From Paracamarosporium sp. OC-R06-R3 (taxonomy: Eukaryota; Ascomycota; Dothideomycetes; Pleosporales; Didymosphaeriaceae), in contig JACVRA010000144.1 in NCBI GenBank assembly GCA_019828545.1, forward strand, positions 124,001-188,000: a stretch of 64,000 bases of DNA, given 5' to 3'. How positions within the stretch are numbered: position 1 is the stretch's first letter; the number at the start of each line of letters is the position of its first letter. The notes under the pieces are model-generated. The model saw nothing but the letters and a program-made list of their open reading frames with translations, ran no database searches and had not been told where the DNA came from. Both the position numbers and the translations under genes were made by a program. Shown here one piece after another: positions 1-11,524 of this stretch.

Positions 1-620
1 GAAAACGGCCCAATCTCCAGCCTTCAAACCCGCCTCTTTCAAACTGCAATACATCGTGCTCCCACTGCACATAATTGGCCCAGCAACAAAGTCATCCACT
101 CCATCAGGAATCTTCTGCGTGTACCGCGCAGGAGACAAAACATACTGCTGGTAGCTCCCCGGGAAATTAAGGCCGATCTGTGGCGAGTCGGCACAGTAAG
201 GTTCCTTTCCGGCCCAGCACAGCTCACAATTGAAGCAACAGTCATATACGGGTTTGATTCCAGCGCGGTCGCCAATCTTCCAGTTCGTCACGTTTGAGCC
301 TAGCGCTACGATTGTACCAGCACCTTCGTGGCCGGGGGAACGTACGCCGTAAGAAGACATTTTTCCAATCGGTACGTCATTAAGCATATAGTGGATGTCT
401 GAGTAGCAGATACCTGTGGCGTTTAGTTTGATGAGGACGTCATTTGGGCCTTGTGAGGAGAGTCAGCGGAGGTACTTTGCATAGGGAAGAAAATGCAGTG
501 CTGACCTGGCGTTGAGACCGGAACATCTTCGACGATGAGCTGGAAGTCTGGTCCTTCGTTTACTACGACACCGGCTTTGCAAGTTTTAGGTAGGTTTGTA
601 CTTCCGTTTGTCTCCGTCAT
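1..620 (-). CDS. Zinc-dependent alcohol dehydrogenase, 3' end outside window
   Basis: Medium-chain zinc alcohol dehydrogenase that interconverts alcohols and aldehydes with NAD(H), probably cytosolic. Two exons are visible: 620-506 and 449-1, with a 56-base GT..AG intron (505-450) in phase 1. The ATG at 620-618 begins METNG-like MTETNGSTNL. After splicing the protein reads GPNDVLIKLNATGICYSDIH, which holds the catalytic-zinc cysteine. Next come the GHEGAG motif with the second zinc ligand and the structural-zinc cysteine cluster CCFNCELCWAGKEPYC. About 188 residues are visible, roughly half of a typical 350-residue enzyme. The Rossmann domain lies beyond base 1. The family call is secure from the motifs. 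The substrate is not known; a fermentative ADH1-like role is one option. Confidence 0.9.
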
Positions 621-1182
621 CGCGATCGATTTGAGTAGTCCTTGAGCTGGATAATGTCAAGTTTGTATACCGTCAAAATATTCAAGAGTATTTTGATAGA
701 AGTGGAGCGTAATTGGGAAGGTAAAAGTAGAAGAGTATGAGAAGTTGCATCAGGTTCAGTTCGTTTAGCATAAGCCCAAACGAACCAAGAATCGATCCTC
801 TAAGTGTGCGGGGTAGCTTCAAAAGAACAAGGTTTACGGATGATTAGCTCTAGCTTAAAGTCTTGTAAATTTGTATGCTTGTGTGAAAAGCCGTTGGAAG
901 TCAAGGCGGAGGAGTTCGGTGGTAGGACTACTGAGTCGACTTGACGGGACCGTCGCATCATGGATCATTGCAGTCATTATAGAGATACTCCTCCTATGAA
1001 ATAGTACGATGACAATTAGTTCCTAGTTGTCTTGACATGATGTTACGTTAGCCGAGAGAAGCTGCTGCTTATGCCCTCGAGTTTTCGTTGTCTGCACCCA
1101 GTGCTCACAAGTAAGAGACGAGTTTCTAGCTTTCAGGCTATGCCTAGAAACGGTGTTCGATTTCATTGTATATACATGATTC
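621..1182. other. Intergenic region, ADH promoter side
   Basis: No coding frame or RNA gene is supported. It should hold the promoter of the minus-strand alcohol dehydrogenase and the 3' end of the ARG2 transcript. Short frames here overlap the ARG2 terminus and look like chance. Confidence 0.5.
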
Positions 1183-3433
1183 TTAGTCAGGCCTCTTCGC
1201 ATCTGCCCAACTCGGCACAACTCCCGAGCAAACACCCACATACGCATCCCACCTTGTCATGTCTTCTTTCTTTGCTTTCAGCGCCTGGGCAGCCTCTTCC
1301 ACTACACCTTCTGTCGTCCAAAACATAGTCCAATACCCATCAGGCATATTCCACATGCCAACCGACCTCTCAAAATACCACTTGTTCACCGGATTGGTCG
1401 TCCGACTCCTCCAACAAACACCTTGCGGAAACGCCGTCCTTGTCAAAGCACCCCATACAATGTCTGCGACGCCACCAGATCCTTGCGATTTTGTTAACAC
1501 GGCGAACTTATCAAGGTAGGGGACCCAGAGCGGTGAGTCTGGAGGTGGAGACGTGGATGAGAAGGAAGATGGCGTTTCCCAGGTGCAGATCGCGCCACCC
1601 TCATAGTCGCCTGCGATAATGACACCTGCGATGCGGCCGCGGATGCGGTTGAGGTAGTCTTGTGCATCAAGTTTGCGGCGGAAGGAGTCTTCTATCAGAT
1701 CTACCAACCGTGAGAAGTTTATCCGTGGATCCTTTTCAAGTTCGATGCTAGGGTTCGTGGGGGAAGGCGGCTGCCAAGGACCAGTGACGCGCGGGTCGGG
1801 TATTATGGTGACGGGAATTCCCTTTTTGAGGAACGTTGCGGGATTGGGGTCCGCTGATGCCAAAGGACGGGTTACTAGTGGGTCTGGTAGCGACGAGGAA
1901 GTCATGGGCTTGTCGGTGAGGAGGTTATGAATTAGAGGGTTCTTGGATCGCCTTGTTCTGACGCCCGCGGAGGAACTCGACCGAAGTGCGGCCTGAGATG
2001 ATATGGCGGCCTCGGCTGGGGTAATGATTATGGCGGACGACGAGGGAGGTAGGAGTCGGAGTGTGTGGTGCACTACATCGAGGTTCTTGGTATGGCGAGA
2101 TGATGGCGGATCTTGGGAGACTTTTCGTGGTTCAGCACCAGGCATTGTTGCGAGCTCCGTCTCTACGAACTTGGAGAGAGGATTACTGCGACCGAATGAT
2201 GATATCGAAGGTTCGTTTGGTTCCGCTGTCGAGAAAGGACGTCCCAGCTCCGCTCGAACATCGCGGTACTCTGCCTCGAGATTGATAAAGACGTGTGCAC
2301 CATCTGCTCGATGTTCCGCTGGTATGCCGCCCAGGGGCTCTAAAACGATAATACGATCTAGGACAGGTATTCTGGGCGGGCTTTCCTCCCTCTTGTGTGA
2401 AGTACTGTCTGGGTCCTGCAACTCTATGTCGGGATTCTGTGGAGTAAGTCCAGCAAACTCGCGTGTCAAAGCAAGAAGCACATCGTCTGGATCAACTCGG
2501 ATCTTCTTAAGCTCTGAGTTGTAGGCGAATGGAGGTATGACTGGAATGATGCCATCCTCAATCGGAGGAAAGAGTAGGTGGTTGTTCTTCACGTCGACAG
2601 AGCCGTAGCCTTGCAGCCCTGCACCAGCGCTACTGGCGACCTTGTCGGTGTAGCATAGTGCATGACCGACCTCAAAAGCGCCAGGCGCATTGAAATCCTC
2701 CAGCGCGTCCACAATACGCGACGTTTGCTCCCGCACCGTGGCCTCCCATGTTGGGTTTAGCTCGAGACTGGTCGGCGCGTCGTCCCCATCGCAGTCTACC
2801 ACAACGGCGATGTTCAGTCCCAGCTTCGCCATCTGACTCAATGTCAAAGCTATGCCTCCAAGTGTCGTATCATCCAAGGCCTGAGGTTGCCGGAGTTTGA
2901 CCAATGCCAGATGCAGCGGCTCCAGTTCCTTGTCTTGAGGGGCCTTGTCCGGCAGCTCTTCTCGCGTGAAGACGGGTGTATTCTGAATCGCCTTTGTAGG
3001 CTCGTACAGATTGCCCAGGTTGACGCCCGTCCGTCCTAGCCTCCACTCATCGTGATGTGCCTTCTCCTCCGCCTCGGTCGTCGGTCGCTGGTGCTCGCTC
3101 TTCGCTGGCTTCGGTCCTGGAACCGATTGATCGAAATCGAAGTGCTTGAGGAAGTTTCGCGCGTCGCGTTTACCGGGAGATTCTTTGAGCAGGCGAGTCA
3201 ATTGATCGCGTTCGGCGCGCTGCCGTTCTTTCGCAACACTTTTCCTGCCATTGCGACCGGGTTCGATGGATGTGCGCGTTGTCGTAGTGAAATGTTGCAC
3301 GGCGCATATGCTATCGGGCGCGGAAAGTGCCTATCCGAGGAGCTGGTCAGAGGTGGAACAAACAGCGCAGCAGGGCATTGCAACTCACCCTCTTCCAGAC
3401 CGAGCCCACCGTCGGGGCCCTGCAACTGAACAT
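1183..3433 (-). CDS. ARG2: N-acetylglutamate synthase, mitochondrial (arginine biosynthesis)
   Basis: Amino-acid N-acetyltransferase that makes N-acetylglutamate from acetyl-CoA and glutamate, the first step of ornithine and arginine synthesis in mitochondria. A short exon 1 (3433-3389) encodes [16 protein letters not shown] 58-base intron (3388-3331, GTGAGT..ATAG, phase 0) follows, then exon 2 (3330-1183). The join yields 730 residues with a basic, acid-poor N-terminus suited to mitochondrial import. Near residue 55 is the fungal block [21 protein letters not shown]. The C-terminal acetyltransferase domain includes [15 protein letters not shown] and [18 protein letters not shown]. Without the small exon the frame has no ATG (it begins at a GTG), which is why I chose this start. 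The 491-base gap to the next gene is a divergent promoter. Family identity is strong; the first exon is inferred from splice phase. Confidence 0.9.
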
Positions 3434-3925
3434 ACTTCATGCTAGAAGCCAGCTGCGACAGGAGCAACAACGGTCGCGGAGGAATGACTGTTCAAAGGGC
3501 GCATGTGCTGGCTGCCAAAATTCGGCCGCTAATCGATAAACGTCATGCACACCAGCCTCTAGCCGACCGAGTACCACGATCTAACCCACATCGATGTGAT
3601 TGAATCATAACTTCAAATTTGCTTGGTGGAAACAAGCCCAAAATCACGCAAATCTACTCTAGCGTTGTACGAAACATTCGTCGGTCTGCGTGTCTATTGA
3701 CAAAGGCTTCCCTCGGACAACAAATAACTCGTCCTTTATTGCCGACATCGGCCCAACTAGGTTAACTCCGGTTTTGCTCTATCTCGTACGAGGAATGACA
3801 TGGGCACGACTGCACTGTGACGAAGCCAAATCAATATAAATATATTGCGCAGCAGACAACTCCAGGGCTACAGACACCAAGGACAAAATCAAAAGTGAAT
3901 CAAGAAACAGCATCAATCATTCATC
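3434..3925. promoter_or_regulatory. Divergent promoter region between ARG2 and the dehydrogenase gene
   Basis: Shared upstream region of two genes that point away from each other. A TATA-like run (ATATAAATATAT) at 3834-3845 lies about 80 bases before the dehydrogenase ATG. I looked for an exact Gcn4/Cpc1 site (TGACTCA) for ARG2 and did not see one. Confidence 0.5.
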
Positions 3926-4894
3926 ATGGCACCGCAAATCGCATGGCTCGGCCTAGGTAACATGGGAAGGGTAAGAATAGCCGAGCATTTGTATAGCTAA
4001 CACTGACCATGCTAGGGCATGTGCAAGAACCTAGTCGAGAAGGGGAATCTCGACAAGCCTCTCATACTCTACAACCGAACTAAGAAGCGGTCTGATGATC
4101 TCGCAGCGAGCCTAGGTACAGACAAAACGAAGGTTGTCGAGACAATCAATGATGCAGCCAAGAGCGCGGACATCATCTTCATGTGTCTGGGAGATGATGC
4201 GTCTGTCAACTCGACCGTGGATGTTATCCTTGAAGAAGACGTGAAAGGAAAACTGGTCGTTGATGCATCAACCGTGCATCCGGATACTACCAATGCCCTC
4301 GAGAAACGTGTGACAGCGAAAGGTGCAGAGTTCGTTGGTATGCCAGTCTTTGGAGCTCCTGCGATGGCCGACTCCGGCAACCTCATCTGCGTGCTCGCTG
4401 GGGCTGGTTCCTCCGTCGCCAAAGTGAAGCCTTACACTAAAGGTGTCATGGGTCGAGCTGATATCGATTACTCGGACCAACCCGCTGGCAATGCCACACT
4501 TCTTAAAGTTATCGGCAACACATTCGTGCTAAACATGGTTGAAATCCTTTCCGAAGGCCACGTGCTCGCCGAGAAGAGTGGACTCGGTCCGCAGAATTTA
4601 CATGCCTGGATTGAGACTATGTTTCCCGGCCCTTATACTGCCTATTCAAACCGCATGTTAGAAGGCGACTACTACAAAAGGGAAGAGCCGCTGTTCCATA
4701 TTGACCTCGCGCGCAAGGACGCAAGGCACGCGTTGGATCTTGCGGAAAAGGCTGGGGCAAGCGTACCGGCATTGAAAGTTGGAAACGAGCATTTGGCAAA
4801 GGTGAAAGAGCATCTTGGTGATAAGGGAGATATCCCGAGCATATACGGCGCTGTCAGGCAAGAGAGTGGACTGAAGTTCGAGAACAAGGATTGA
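3926..4894 (+). CDS. 3-hydroxyisobutyrate dehydrogenase / 6-phosphogluconate dehydrogenase-like oxidoreductase
   Basis: Beta-hydroxyacid dehydrogenase family enzyme, NAD(P)-dependent. Exon 1 (3926-3970) codes for MAPQIAWLGLGNMGR, which holds the dinucleotide-binding GLGNMG motif at residues 9-14. A 45-base intron (3971-4015, GTAAGA..CTAG) follows, and exon 2 (4016-4894) completes 307 residues. The substrate-binding stretch reads VDASTVHPDTT. The block around K179 (GNATLLKVIGN) carries the expected catalytic lysine. Length fits the family. The start is the first ATG after a TATA-like element and has an ATCATGG context. Valine breakdown is the textbook role, but fungal paralogues act on several hydroxyacids, so the substrate is uncertain. 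Confidence 0.88.
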
Positions 4895-5087
4895 GTGAAG
4901 ATTGAGTGCACAACCGAGATATCACACCCACTGCCTACACACTAATGATAAACGTTAATATTGTCCATTTGGATTGCTTTAATCCCTATTCCTCATGTTG
5001 AGACGCGTATCTTTTCTCTCTTATGATGCCTTCTGCAGCCACCTTTCACTCCATATCTCTGACCTCTTCCCCCCGTCTCACGCCGAT

Positions 5088-5617
5088 CTACCTCATAATT
5101 GGATCCGTCATCCTACCAATAGCCTCTGTACCAGGATGCATTTTCACCAGACTCTCGAACTCCTCTTTCTCCCTGGTCCTTAACTTCCACATCGCCACAT
5201 GCAAATACTCCTCTAACTCTGAACTAACGACCAGCATTTGTCTATCCTTGGGACTGTCCTTGTTCACGCCTAAATCACAGTCACAATGTTAGCATACGCT
5301 TGAATGCGGGGAGAGTATTTCGTGTGTTTCCAAGCAGGTAAGAGAAAGTGTCCGTCTGCATTGAGGAACATATCTCATATGGACGTAAGAGTTTACGTAC
5401 GTTCGGCTTCACGCTGTTCCGAGCTGATTCGAGCTAGGTCTTCTTCGAAAGAGGCTGGGAGAGTGGAAAGGAGGCCGATAAGATCGTTGACAAAGGAAAG
5501 GGAGACGTGGAGTAGGCGACCGCTGTATGTGTAGGTGACCGCCATGTCCATTGTGTCAGTATCGGGTGTGTTGCCCTTGACGTCGTCGCGATCGTTGACA
5601 GGTTGAAGAGGTGCCAT
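5088..5617 (-). CDS. Small uncharacterised protein (132 aa)
   Basis: I do not recognise this protein. Two exons, 5617-5401 and 5269-5088, flank a 131-base intron with a strong GTACGT donor and TTTAG acceptor, and the phases match (1 to 1). The protein begins MAPLQPVNDRDDVKG. It has a short hydrophobic segment with LSFVNDLIGLLSTLP around residues 40-55, then an acidic and helical region, and ends MTDPIMR. No signal peptide or clear membrane span is present. The gene is convergent with the dehydrogenase (193 bases between stops). Consistent splicing argues for a real gene; function is unknown. Confidence 0.6.
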
Positions 5618-6933
5618 TCCGGTAGGTGCTCTGCAAGAGGTTGTTTGCGTGGAAGCAATGTTGAGTGGTGATATTGAGTGGTGAGCCTAGAGGAAACTGA
5701 TGAGGGCATTATAAACAGTGTGGTTACGGTTTAACCTGCGATCATGAGGACAACTCCGTTTGCTGGCCGACTATAAGAACACAGTTATGGCATATTTGGG
5801 CAGGTAAGCAAACGCTGTTCCTTCGACATTCTGACGTCAACCACAAGTGGTGCGGACGGTATGCAGAGTCGCTAATTCGAAACCTGCCAATCTATCATTG
5901 TGCTTATGTTCAGCCAAACTCGGTTTCATGATGCTCTAGAGATTTGTTTCATAATTCTAGCCCAGACCTCGCCGCCTTCCAAATATTAACAAGGGAATCT
6001 CTCGCATCACGTGTACTACTACACGCCTGGCTGAATGATCTAATTTACGCCTCGACCAGCGTTTCTCCTAAGAGTTATTCCGGATACTTCCCATGTCTTT
6101 GGGAGGATGGTTAATCCATCATACAAAATCCTTAACGAGCATTTGTCGTAAATTTTGGTTCTATTGTCTTTGAGTGCGTAATACTTACGAGTCTTGGTTT
6201 AGGTATTGTTGCAGAACTGACCGATCCCGCTTATCAAACATATAATTTTCATCCGATGCAGTGCAACATTGATAACCAGACCTGCAGTTGATGCCCCCCA
6301 CATGGTGCGCTGGACTGCACCGGCAAGTCACCCCCGGAAAGCACCAAGACGAAAGAAGCTAAGCTAAGGAGTATGTTCAAGCAGTCGTGTCGCCTTCACA
6401 TTCAATGAAAAATGTTGTTTGTTCATTGTGCCGTTGCAAAGGCAAAGTTTGTGATGCGTACATCGAGTTACGCCTAAGCACATTCCGTCCCACCCCCTGC
6501 CTTCAGCCTTAGGCTCCCGACACGCGGCTTCAGGCGTCCTAGCCGCTGCAGCTGCAGCAGGACGTCTCGACAGTCTTGTGGATGTCACTCCCTCGAAGAC
6601 AAGTCCGCTCTCCCGCCATAGACTTGGTGACTTATCCAGCTACTTCGCCGGTGCGGTACTTCGAACAACGTTGCACCGCTTTCCCAAGGTACATACAAGC
6701 TAAGGGGCTAGGCTGCGAGGGGACCGTGCAGCGCTTATCACTTTCATGTCGCTTTGCTTTGGCCTGCCGTGTCAAATTCTCAAACGCCGCGAGCTGCCAT
6801 TGTCATCAGATACAGTGGTTGAAAGTGGCCTTGGCAACCCTCATCATGCCCATATAATTCAATCCTCGCCCTGAGACCTCAAGTTCCAAACCAACTTCGA
6901 CACCAGATCGCATAGTACCTGTAAGAACTCACC
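5618..6933. other. Intergenic region
   Basis: About 1.3 kb with no frame I can support in either direction. It should contain the promoters of the two small genes that flank it, which point away from each other. A GCAGCTGCAGCAG-like run lies near 6546. No repeat family or RNA gene was seen. Confidence 0.5.
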
Positions 6934-7782
6934 ATGAAAAAGGAGGATCAGACCCACTCTACGATGGCCAGTATGTTCAAAGTACGTCTAGAAGAGAGAT
7001 GATAATACTAACTGTTGGCAGTCGCTCCTGAAGTCGAGCCAGAGGAGACTCTTCCCTCTGGTGGACTTACCATACCGCAGTCCAGAACAGAAGAACCCAC
7101 TTCTATTGACACCTCACCAGGTATGTGATATAAGATATGCAGTGCATCCAAGCACCTCAGCTGAATTAGGCACTCACCATAAGCAGGCGTTGTAACGCCA
7201 ACCTTTGGAACCTCGAGTGGAGGCGGATATTTTGCACAATTCAAGGGCTTCACACCACAAGTAGACGCAGGCTTTCTCAGCCAGTTCAACAAGCTTGCTA
7301 TCCATGAAAAGTAAGCTCATATCCCGCACTTCTCTTGTCATATTTTACTAAACTTCACTCTCTCAGCTGGTCGAAGAAAGAAAAAGCACGCCGCCGCCAT
7401 GAAGCCGTTGAGACAGAGTTCTCGCACTATTTTGGCACGGACTATCACAATGTCGCCATGTGGCAGGCGCTCTGTGCCTTGGTGGGCCTTGAGGTAGAGG
7501 GTTTGACATCGATCACGAAGTGCAAGAAGGTCCATAGTCCATGAGTTCTCAAAGCCTGGCTCGACAAGATCTAATATCCATGGTGTGTAGGCCCTTGGTT
7601 CACGCAAGGTTATGATCAATCTCGTTAACCTCATCGACCACCTCAAGAACGGAACGCCACTCAAGAAGTTCAAGAACTTCTGGGAATTTCGTAATTATAC
7701 GTTGAAGCCGGGGCGCTGCATGAGTCGGGAGCTTGCGAAGACGAACACTTTTGTCAACGTGTTGCTAAGACACGTGGCCTAG
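6934..7782 (+). CDS. Conserved small fungal protein of unknown function (192 aa, five exons)
   Basis: Five exons (6934-6970, 7022-7120, 7187-7310, 7367-7529, 7591-7782) with introns of 51-66 bases join in frame to 192 residues. The N-terminal third is acidic and probably disordered. The rest is a compact basic and aromatic domain with blocks such as FLSQFNKLAIHENW, EFSHYFGTDYHNVAMWQ and FKNFWEFRNYTLK. I have the impression that this WQALC..LVGL..ITKCKK layout recurs in hypothetical proteins of other ascomycetes, but I know no function. The last donor (GTCCAT) is non-canonical beyond GT; it is supported by phase and by an in-frame stop just inside the intron. No signal peptide is present, so it is probably nuclear or cytosolic. 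Confidence 0.7.
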
Positions 7783-8267
7783 ATTTCGATCGTGTTGATG
7801 GAACGACTGGTTTTGTCTTTCTTGAATTACCGAATCGGTCTTCAGGTGTTGCATGAAGTCGGCGTCAAGCTTGGTGTTCATAAAACGGGAATACACCGAG
7901 GCGAAGCATGGTAGCATCTGAGTGTACCTATTCACAATGAGATGGTGTATTGCTACAGCATGTTTTTCTTTCCTGTGACTGCAATGATCGCTTCTGCTAA
8001 CATCTTCATCCCGGTTATGTGACGCTCCTCGAGCGCATATGTTCCAACATTATAGTTACTGTTACAGAAATGACCTTGTTACCCAACTAGCATACTAAGC
8101 CAAGATCAACCATTTCACTATTGTCTGAGATGCTACAGAATCTCTTGAATTATGAGTCGACGATGCTGCCTGCCAAATACTGTGATGTTGGCTTTATCTC
8201 ATGGGTGGATAACTTGAGATACGACAACCCTAATTCCAGATCCTATACGCTAGTTCTCCTGCTCCCA
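7783..8267. other. Intergenic region between convergent genes
   Basis: No supported coding frame. It should hold the 3' ends of the two flanking genes. Confidence 0.4.
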
Positions 8268-8827
8268 CTAAATCCGAGACAAATCGACGGACAGTCTTTC
8301 CAACATGAACATTCCTGCTGATTCCCTGTGCTTCAGCGGTACCGCTGGTGGTGATCTGGGTCCGTGGGTGTTGGGAAAATGATCACTAACACAGCTATGT
8401 CGGTACTCCTCGCCAAAACATTCTTTCCAATGTCTGCACCAATTCTCGTCTCCGCCGACCTATTTTTGGTAAGTCAATCGTGCTCGCTGTGTGAGGTATA
8501 TCTCTTACCCATCCCAAAAAATGCACCGCTAGACGAGTAAACTCAGCTTTGGGCGCAGCATCAGTATACAAGGTGAAGCCACTATCTGCTCCTAATTGCG
8601 CAATGTACGTCCACTGCAGTTGTCGTGTTTTAGGATCTAAAGTGGCCATTGATGATGGCAGAAATGTAGAAACCGAAAATAGACGATATTGAAACATCGG
8701 TGCGAGCAAAACAGTGTTGTTGAAGCGGCACAGGAGGTGCGAATGTGCGAAGCCAGTCAAACTGTTGTGCAACAGCACCGGCCATGGTTTCCAACCAATC
8801 ATTTTTGTCAAAGTATTCATCTTCCAT
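8268..8827 (-). CDS. Small uncharacterised protein, possibly degraded
   Basis: The most convincing part is two exons, 8636-8509 and 8459-8268, around a clear 49-base intron (8508-8460, GTAAGA..ATAG). Together they give EFTRLAVHFLGW joined to VGGDENWCRHWKECFGEEY. This resembles a short fungal domain with an EF.RLA....GW..G...W...W..C core, which is common in uncharacterised proteins. The 5' end is less clear. An ATG at 8827-8825 (MEDEYFDKNDW) can be joined by a proposed 142-base intron (8778-8637, phase 1). Alternatively the frame from 8820 is used without that intron. The domain lacks its usual upstream part, so this may be a shortened copy. No function is assigned. Confidence 0.42.
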
Positions 8828-10221
8828 TAGAGAGAACAATAAATGTCAGTGCCTTTAGCTTTGCCCGTCTTGAGCCTCAACAACCGCTAGTTTCATGACT
8901 AAGGCACCGGTGGAACGGTTGGAAAGAGGCCAATTTTCAACACCGGATGCGTCTTTCGGACCTCCGCTTCGTATTCCGTCGCCACCGTATATCCTTGCCC
9001 GTTATTCCTATGGCCTCTGACTTTTCTTCTCTCAATCCAGGTTGTCGGTCTACGCTACGCCACACGCGGCCGGTGTAGAATCCGAATGAATAGACAGACC
9101 TCAATTTGTAAAGCGGATTTACCATGCTCATCTAAACATACTCAATGTGAGGAAGGCTATCTTGCCACGACGCAAGAAATTTTAACAGCACATGATATCG
9201 CAGGGCTTCGAACACGGCCACCATAAGGCAAATGGCAGTACATATGTCGTGTAATGAAGCCTAGCCCGGTTGTCGTACGAATGCGAGGCATGCTGAAACG
9301 CCTGGAAAACGTCTTGGCAGCGGGTTTGACTCATTCTATGGCAGCGCGAAGATGTTCGGAAAACCAACGTGGAAGTTTTCGAATACGCATATGATGAAGT
9401 GAGGCGAGAGAGACCCAGTTCATTCGGGAGGTATCACGAGCTGTGCATAATTGAAGGTGGAATGATCCTGAATTGAATGGGGATTTTTCGATTTGCTCGC
9501 TGCTGAAGAGCAACCCTATTCAGCTAGAACAATGGGACGATTCAGATATGCCGAGGGTCGCATCTAACTCCTAAACCCAAGCTGTTAGTGTCAGCCAGTT
9601 AGGGGTCTATCAGAATGCTTATTCCGTATCTTGTCGATGGCGAAGTTGATGGCCCTTTGCATTGCCAAGCTGAAGTGTAACACATGCTGGGCAGCAGCAC
9701 CGCGTGGTACTGAAAGGACTCAATGGAAGTTGTTGTTAAACTTCCTAATAACACTATAACGCATTATACACATCACCGATCGTGTGTCGTGTAGTGAGGG
9801 AAATACCGTTCTACTTTGGTGGTGTCAAAAGTATTGCACGACCGAGATATCGAATGTGTGAACTATAATGTATAGCATTGATTTATGGGCCTGTTCGCGG
9901 TGACATGATAAGCTTGCACAAAGCTGGGTACCTTGGGTTGGAATCCGTCGGCTTGGGCAGCGGTTAAAGGAGGGGTAGTGGGTGCACAGCCTTCCAATAC
10001 GGAGTCTCGACCACTGTACACCAATCCCCTAAGCGCAGGTCATGATGCCGGCTGCATTGATGATTGGTCCTGATAAAAGTCTGTGCAGGCTTTTGGTACA
10101 ACGTTGCGCTTGAAGAGGGAGGTTGTGCTGAGGAAGTAGATGTGACTTTCAAACCTTTGCAGGTAGTCGCTGCTTCACCTATCCATCGCACTCGTCGAGT
10201 GGCCAATTCAAGCACCCCAAA
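8828..10221. other. Intergenic region
   Basis: About 1.4 kb without a supported gene. Frames of 60-87 codons occur on the minus strand, but they have no splice logic or recognisable domain. Confidence 0.45.
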
Positions 10222-10873
10222 ATGCACCCCACAAAGGTCTATACCCTTGCAGCAGCGCTGCTCACTACTGCGCCTCTTACTGGAGCATCTGAGCTATGCT
10301 CGCAGTTTTCGCCATCGCCCATCACTGCCCAGCAACTTCCAGCTTATTTTCCACCACAGAACAGCTTAGATGTTACCACGCTCCTCGAAACCGAAGCAAT
10401 TCGCCAGACACTTTCCCTCTATACTTACATTATAGATGGTCGTGCGTTCTCGTCTCTATCAAGCGTTTTTACTACAGAAGCCATAGCAAACTATTCCGCT
10501 CCGCTGGGAGTATTGAAAGGGCTCCCAACGATCTCATCTACACTTGAAGCTTCTCTATCTACATTTCCTGGAACCCAACATCTACTTGGGACACCCCAGG
10601 TACGTATCTGCAGGGAAAGCAGAGCCATAAGCGTGGTGTATTATAGGGCTATACATTTCCTACCTCAGAATGGAACAGCCGCGCCAGGAGGTATTGTTGG
10701 CGGTGACAGCGTGCTCTATGCATATGGGCAGTACCAAGACACGTGGGAGAAACATGATGGGCTATGGAAGGTAGTGTACAGGAATTTGGTGTATATGGTA
10801 GCTACACTGCAAAGTCATCATGTGAAAGTGCACTCACTCTGTGTAGGGACCGCTCGTTACCGGCATCAACTGA
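10222..10873 (+). CDS. Secreted SnoaL-like (NTF2-fold) domain protein
   Basis: Predicted secreted protein of 200 residues. It begins MHPTKVYTLAAALLTTAPLTGAS, a signal peptide with likely cleavage near residue 23. The body has the SnoaL/NTF2-like layout: an N-terminal helix with ETEAIRQTLSLYTYIIDGRAF, then TQHLLGTPQV, YYRAIHF and YAYGQYQDTWEKHDGLWKVVYRNLVYM. Exon 1 runs 10222-10797. A 49-base intron (10798-10846, GTAGCT..GTAG) leads to a 27-base last exon, so the protein ends GPLVTGIN, as fungal relatives do. Unspliced, the frame would run on into unrelated sequence. Members may be polyketide cyclase-like or non-enzymatic; this one's function is unknown. Confidence 0.78.
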
Positions 10874-11524
10874 GCCAACGGAGGGCAATTCCACGCGTTT
10901 ACTGCTTAGCGACATAGAAAGAATCTCACATTTACACAGCGCGAATGCTGAATTCGAACTTGGAAAATGCAGCAGTGTCACGTTGTGATGTTCGAGGCTC
11001 GGGTCTGACGGGTCCGGTATTTCGGAATGCGAGCCGACGCTATCAAGCTTCGCGATCCTTGACAGAAGCCTTTGACCACGCGCGAGCTTGTTGAATTTAA
11101 GCCTAGACGGCGCTGAAGCTACGATAGCGTCGTCACTAAATGCGGCGAAATTTGGCTACGCGGGCCAGAGCGAGCGACCAACTGCAGGTCAAATTACAAT
11201 CTATATGTAAGTCACGATTGAGGTAAACGTAGCGAGTCTGCACACGGAAGATCTCCCACCGTGTGACTCGCTCGATGTACTGAGCCCTTGAGGCGGACTT
11301 AAACCGTTCTCCATTCGCGGATTCCACGATAACTTGAATCCGCAGATCTGGTGATGGCTACCCGTCGGCACGGCGGCCAGCGATCTTACGATACGAGCTT
11401 GGGCAAAATGAAGTTTCTGGCATCAATAAATATCAGCGAAGCATCCGGAGGTTCATTCACGGGGCGTGTCAGCTTCTGATCTGCCAATTCTACCAAGCGA
11501 TTGATAATACAGATCGACCTCAAG
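10874..11524. promoter_or_regulatory. Promoter region of the GH7 endoglucanase gene
   Basis: A TATA-like AATAAATAT lies at 11425-11433, about 90 bases before the ATG. CCGGAG, a match to the CreA consensus SYGGRG, lies at 11445-11450 within CCGGAGGTT. The same 9-mer occurs upstream of the sugar transporter. No coding frame is supported here. Confidence 0.4.

Noticed and set aside
2003..2524. 173-codon plus-strand frame
   Set aside because: Lies antisense within the long ARG2 exon, which has clear domain support.
3434..3925. Gcn4/Cpc1 site in the ARG2 promoter
   Set aside because: Only partial matches such as TGACTG were found; no TGACTCA.
10587..10646. Possible intron inside the SnoaL-like gene (GTACGT..ATAG)
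   Set aside because: Splice signals exist, but removing it shifts the frame to an early stop, while the unspliced reading gives the expected VVYYRAIHF strand.
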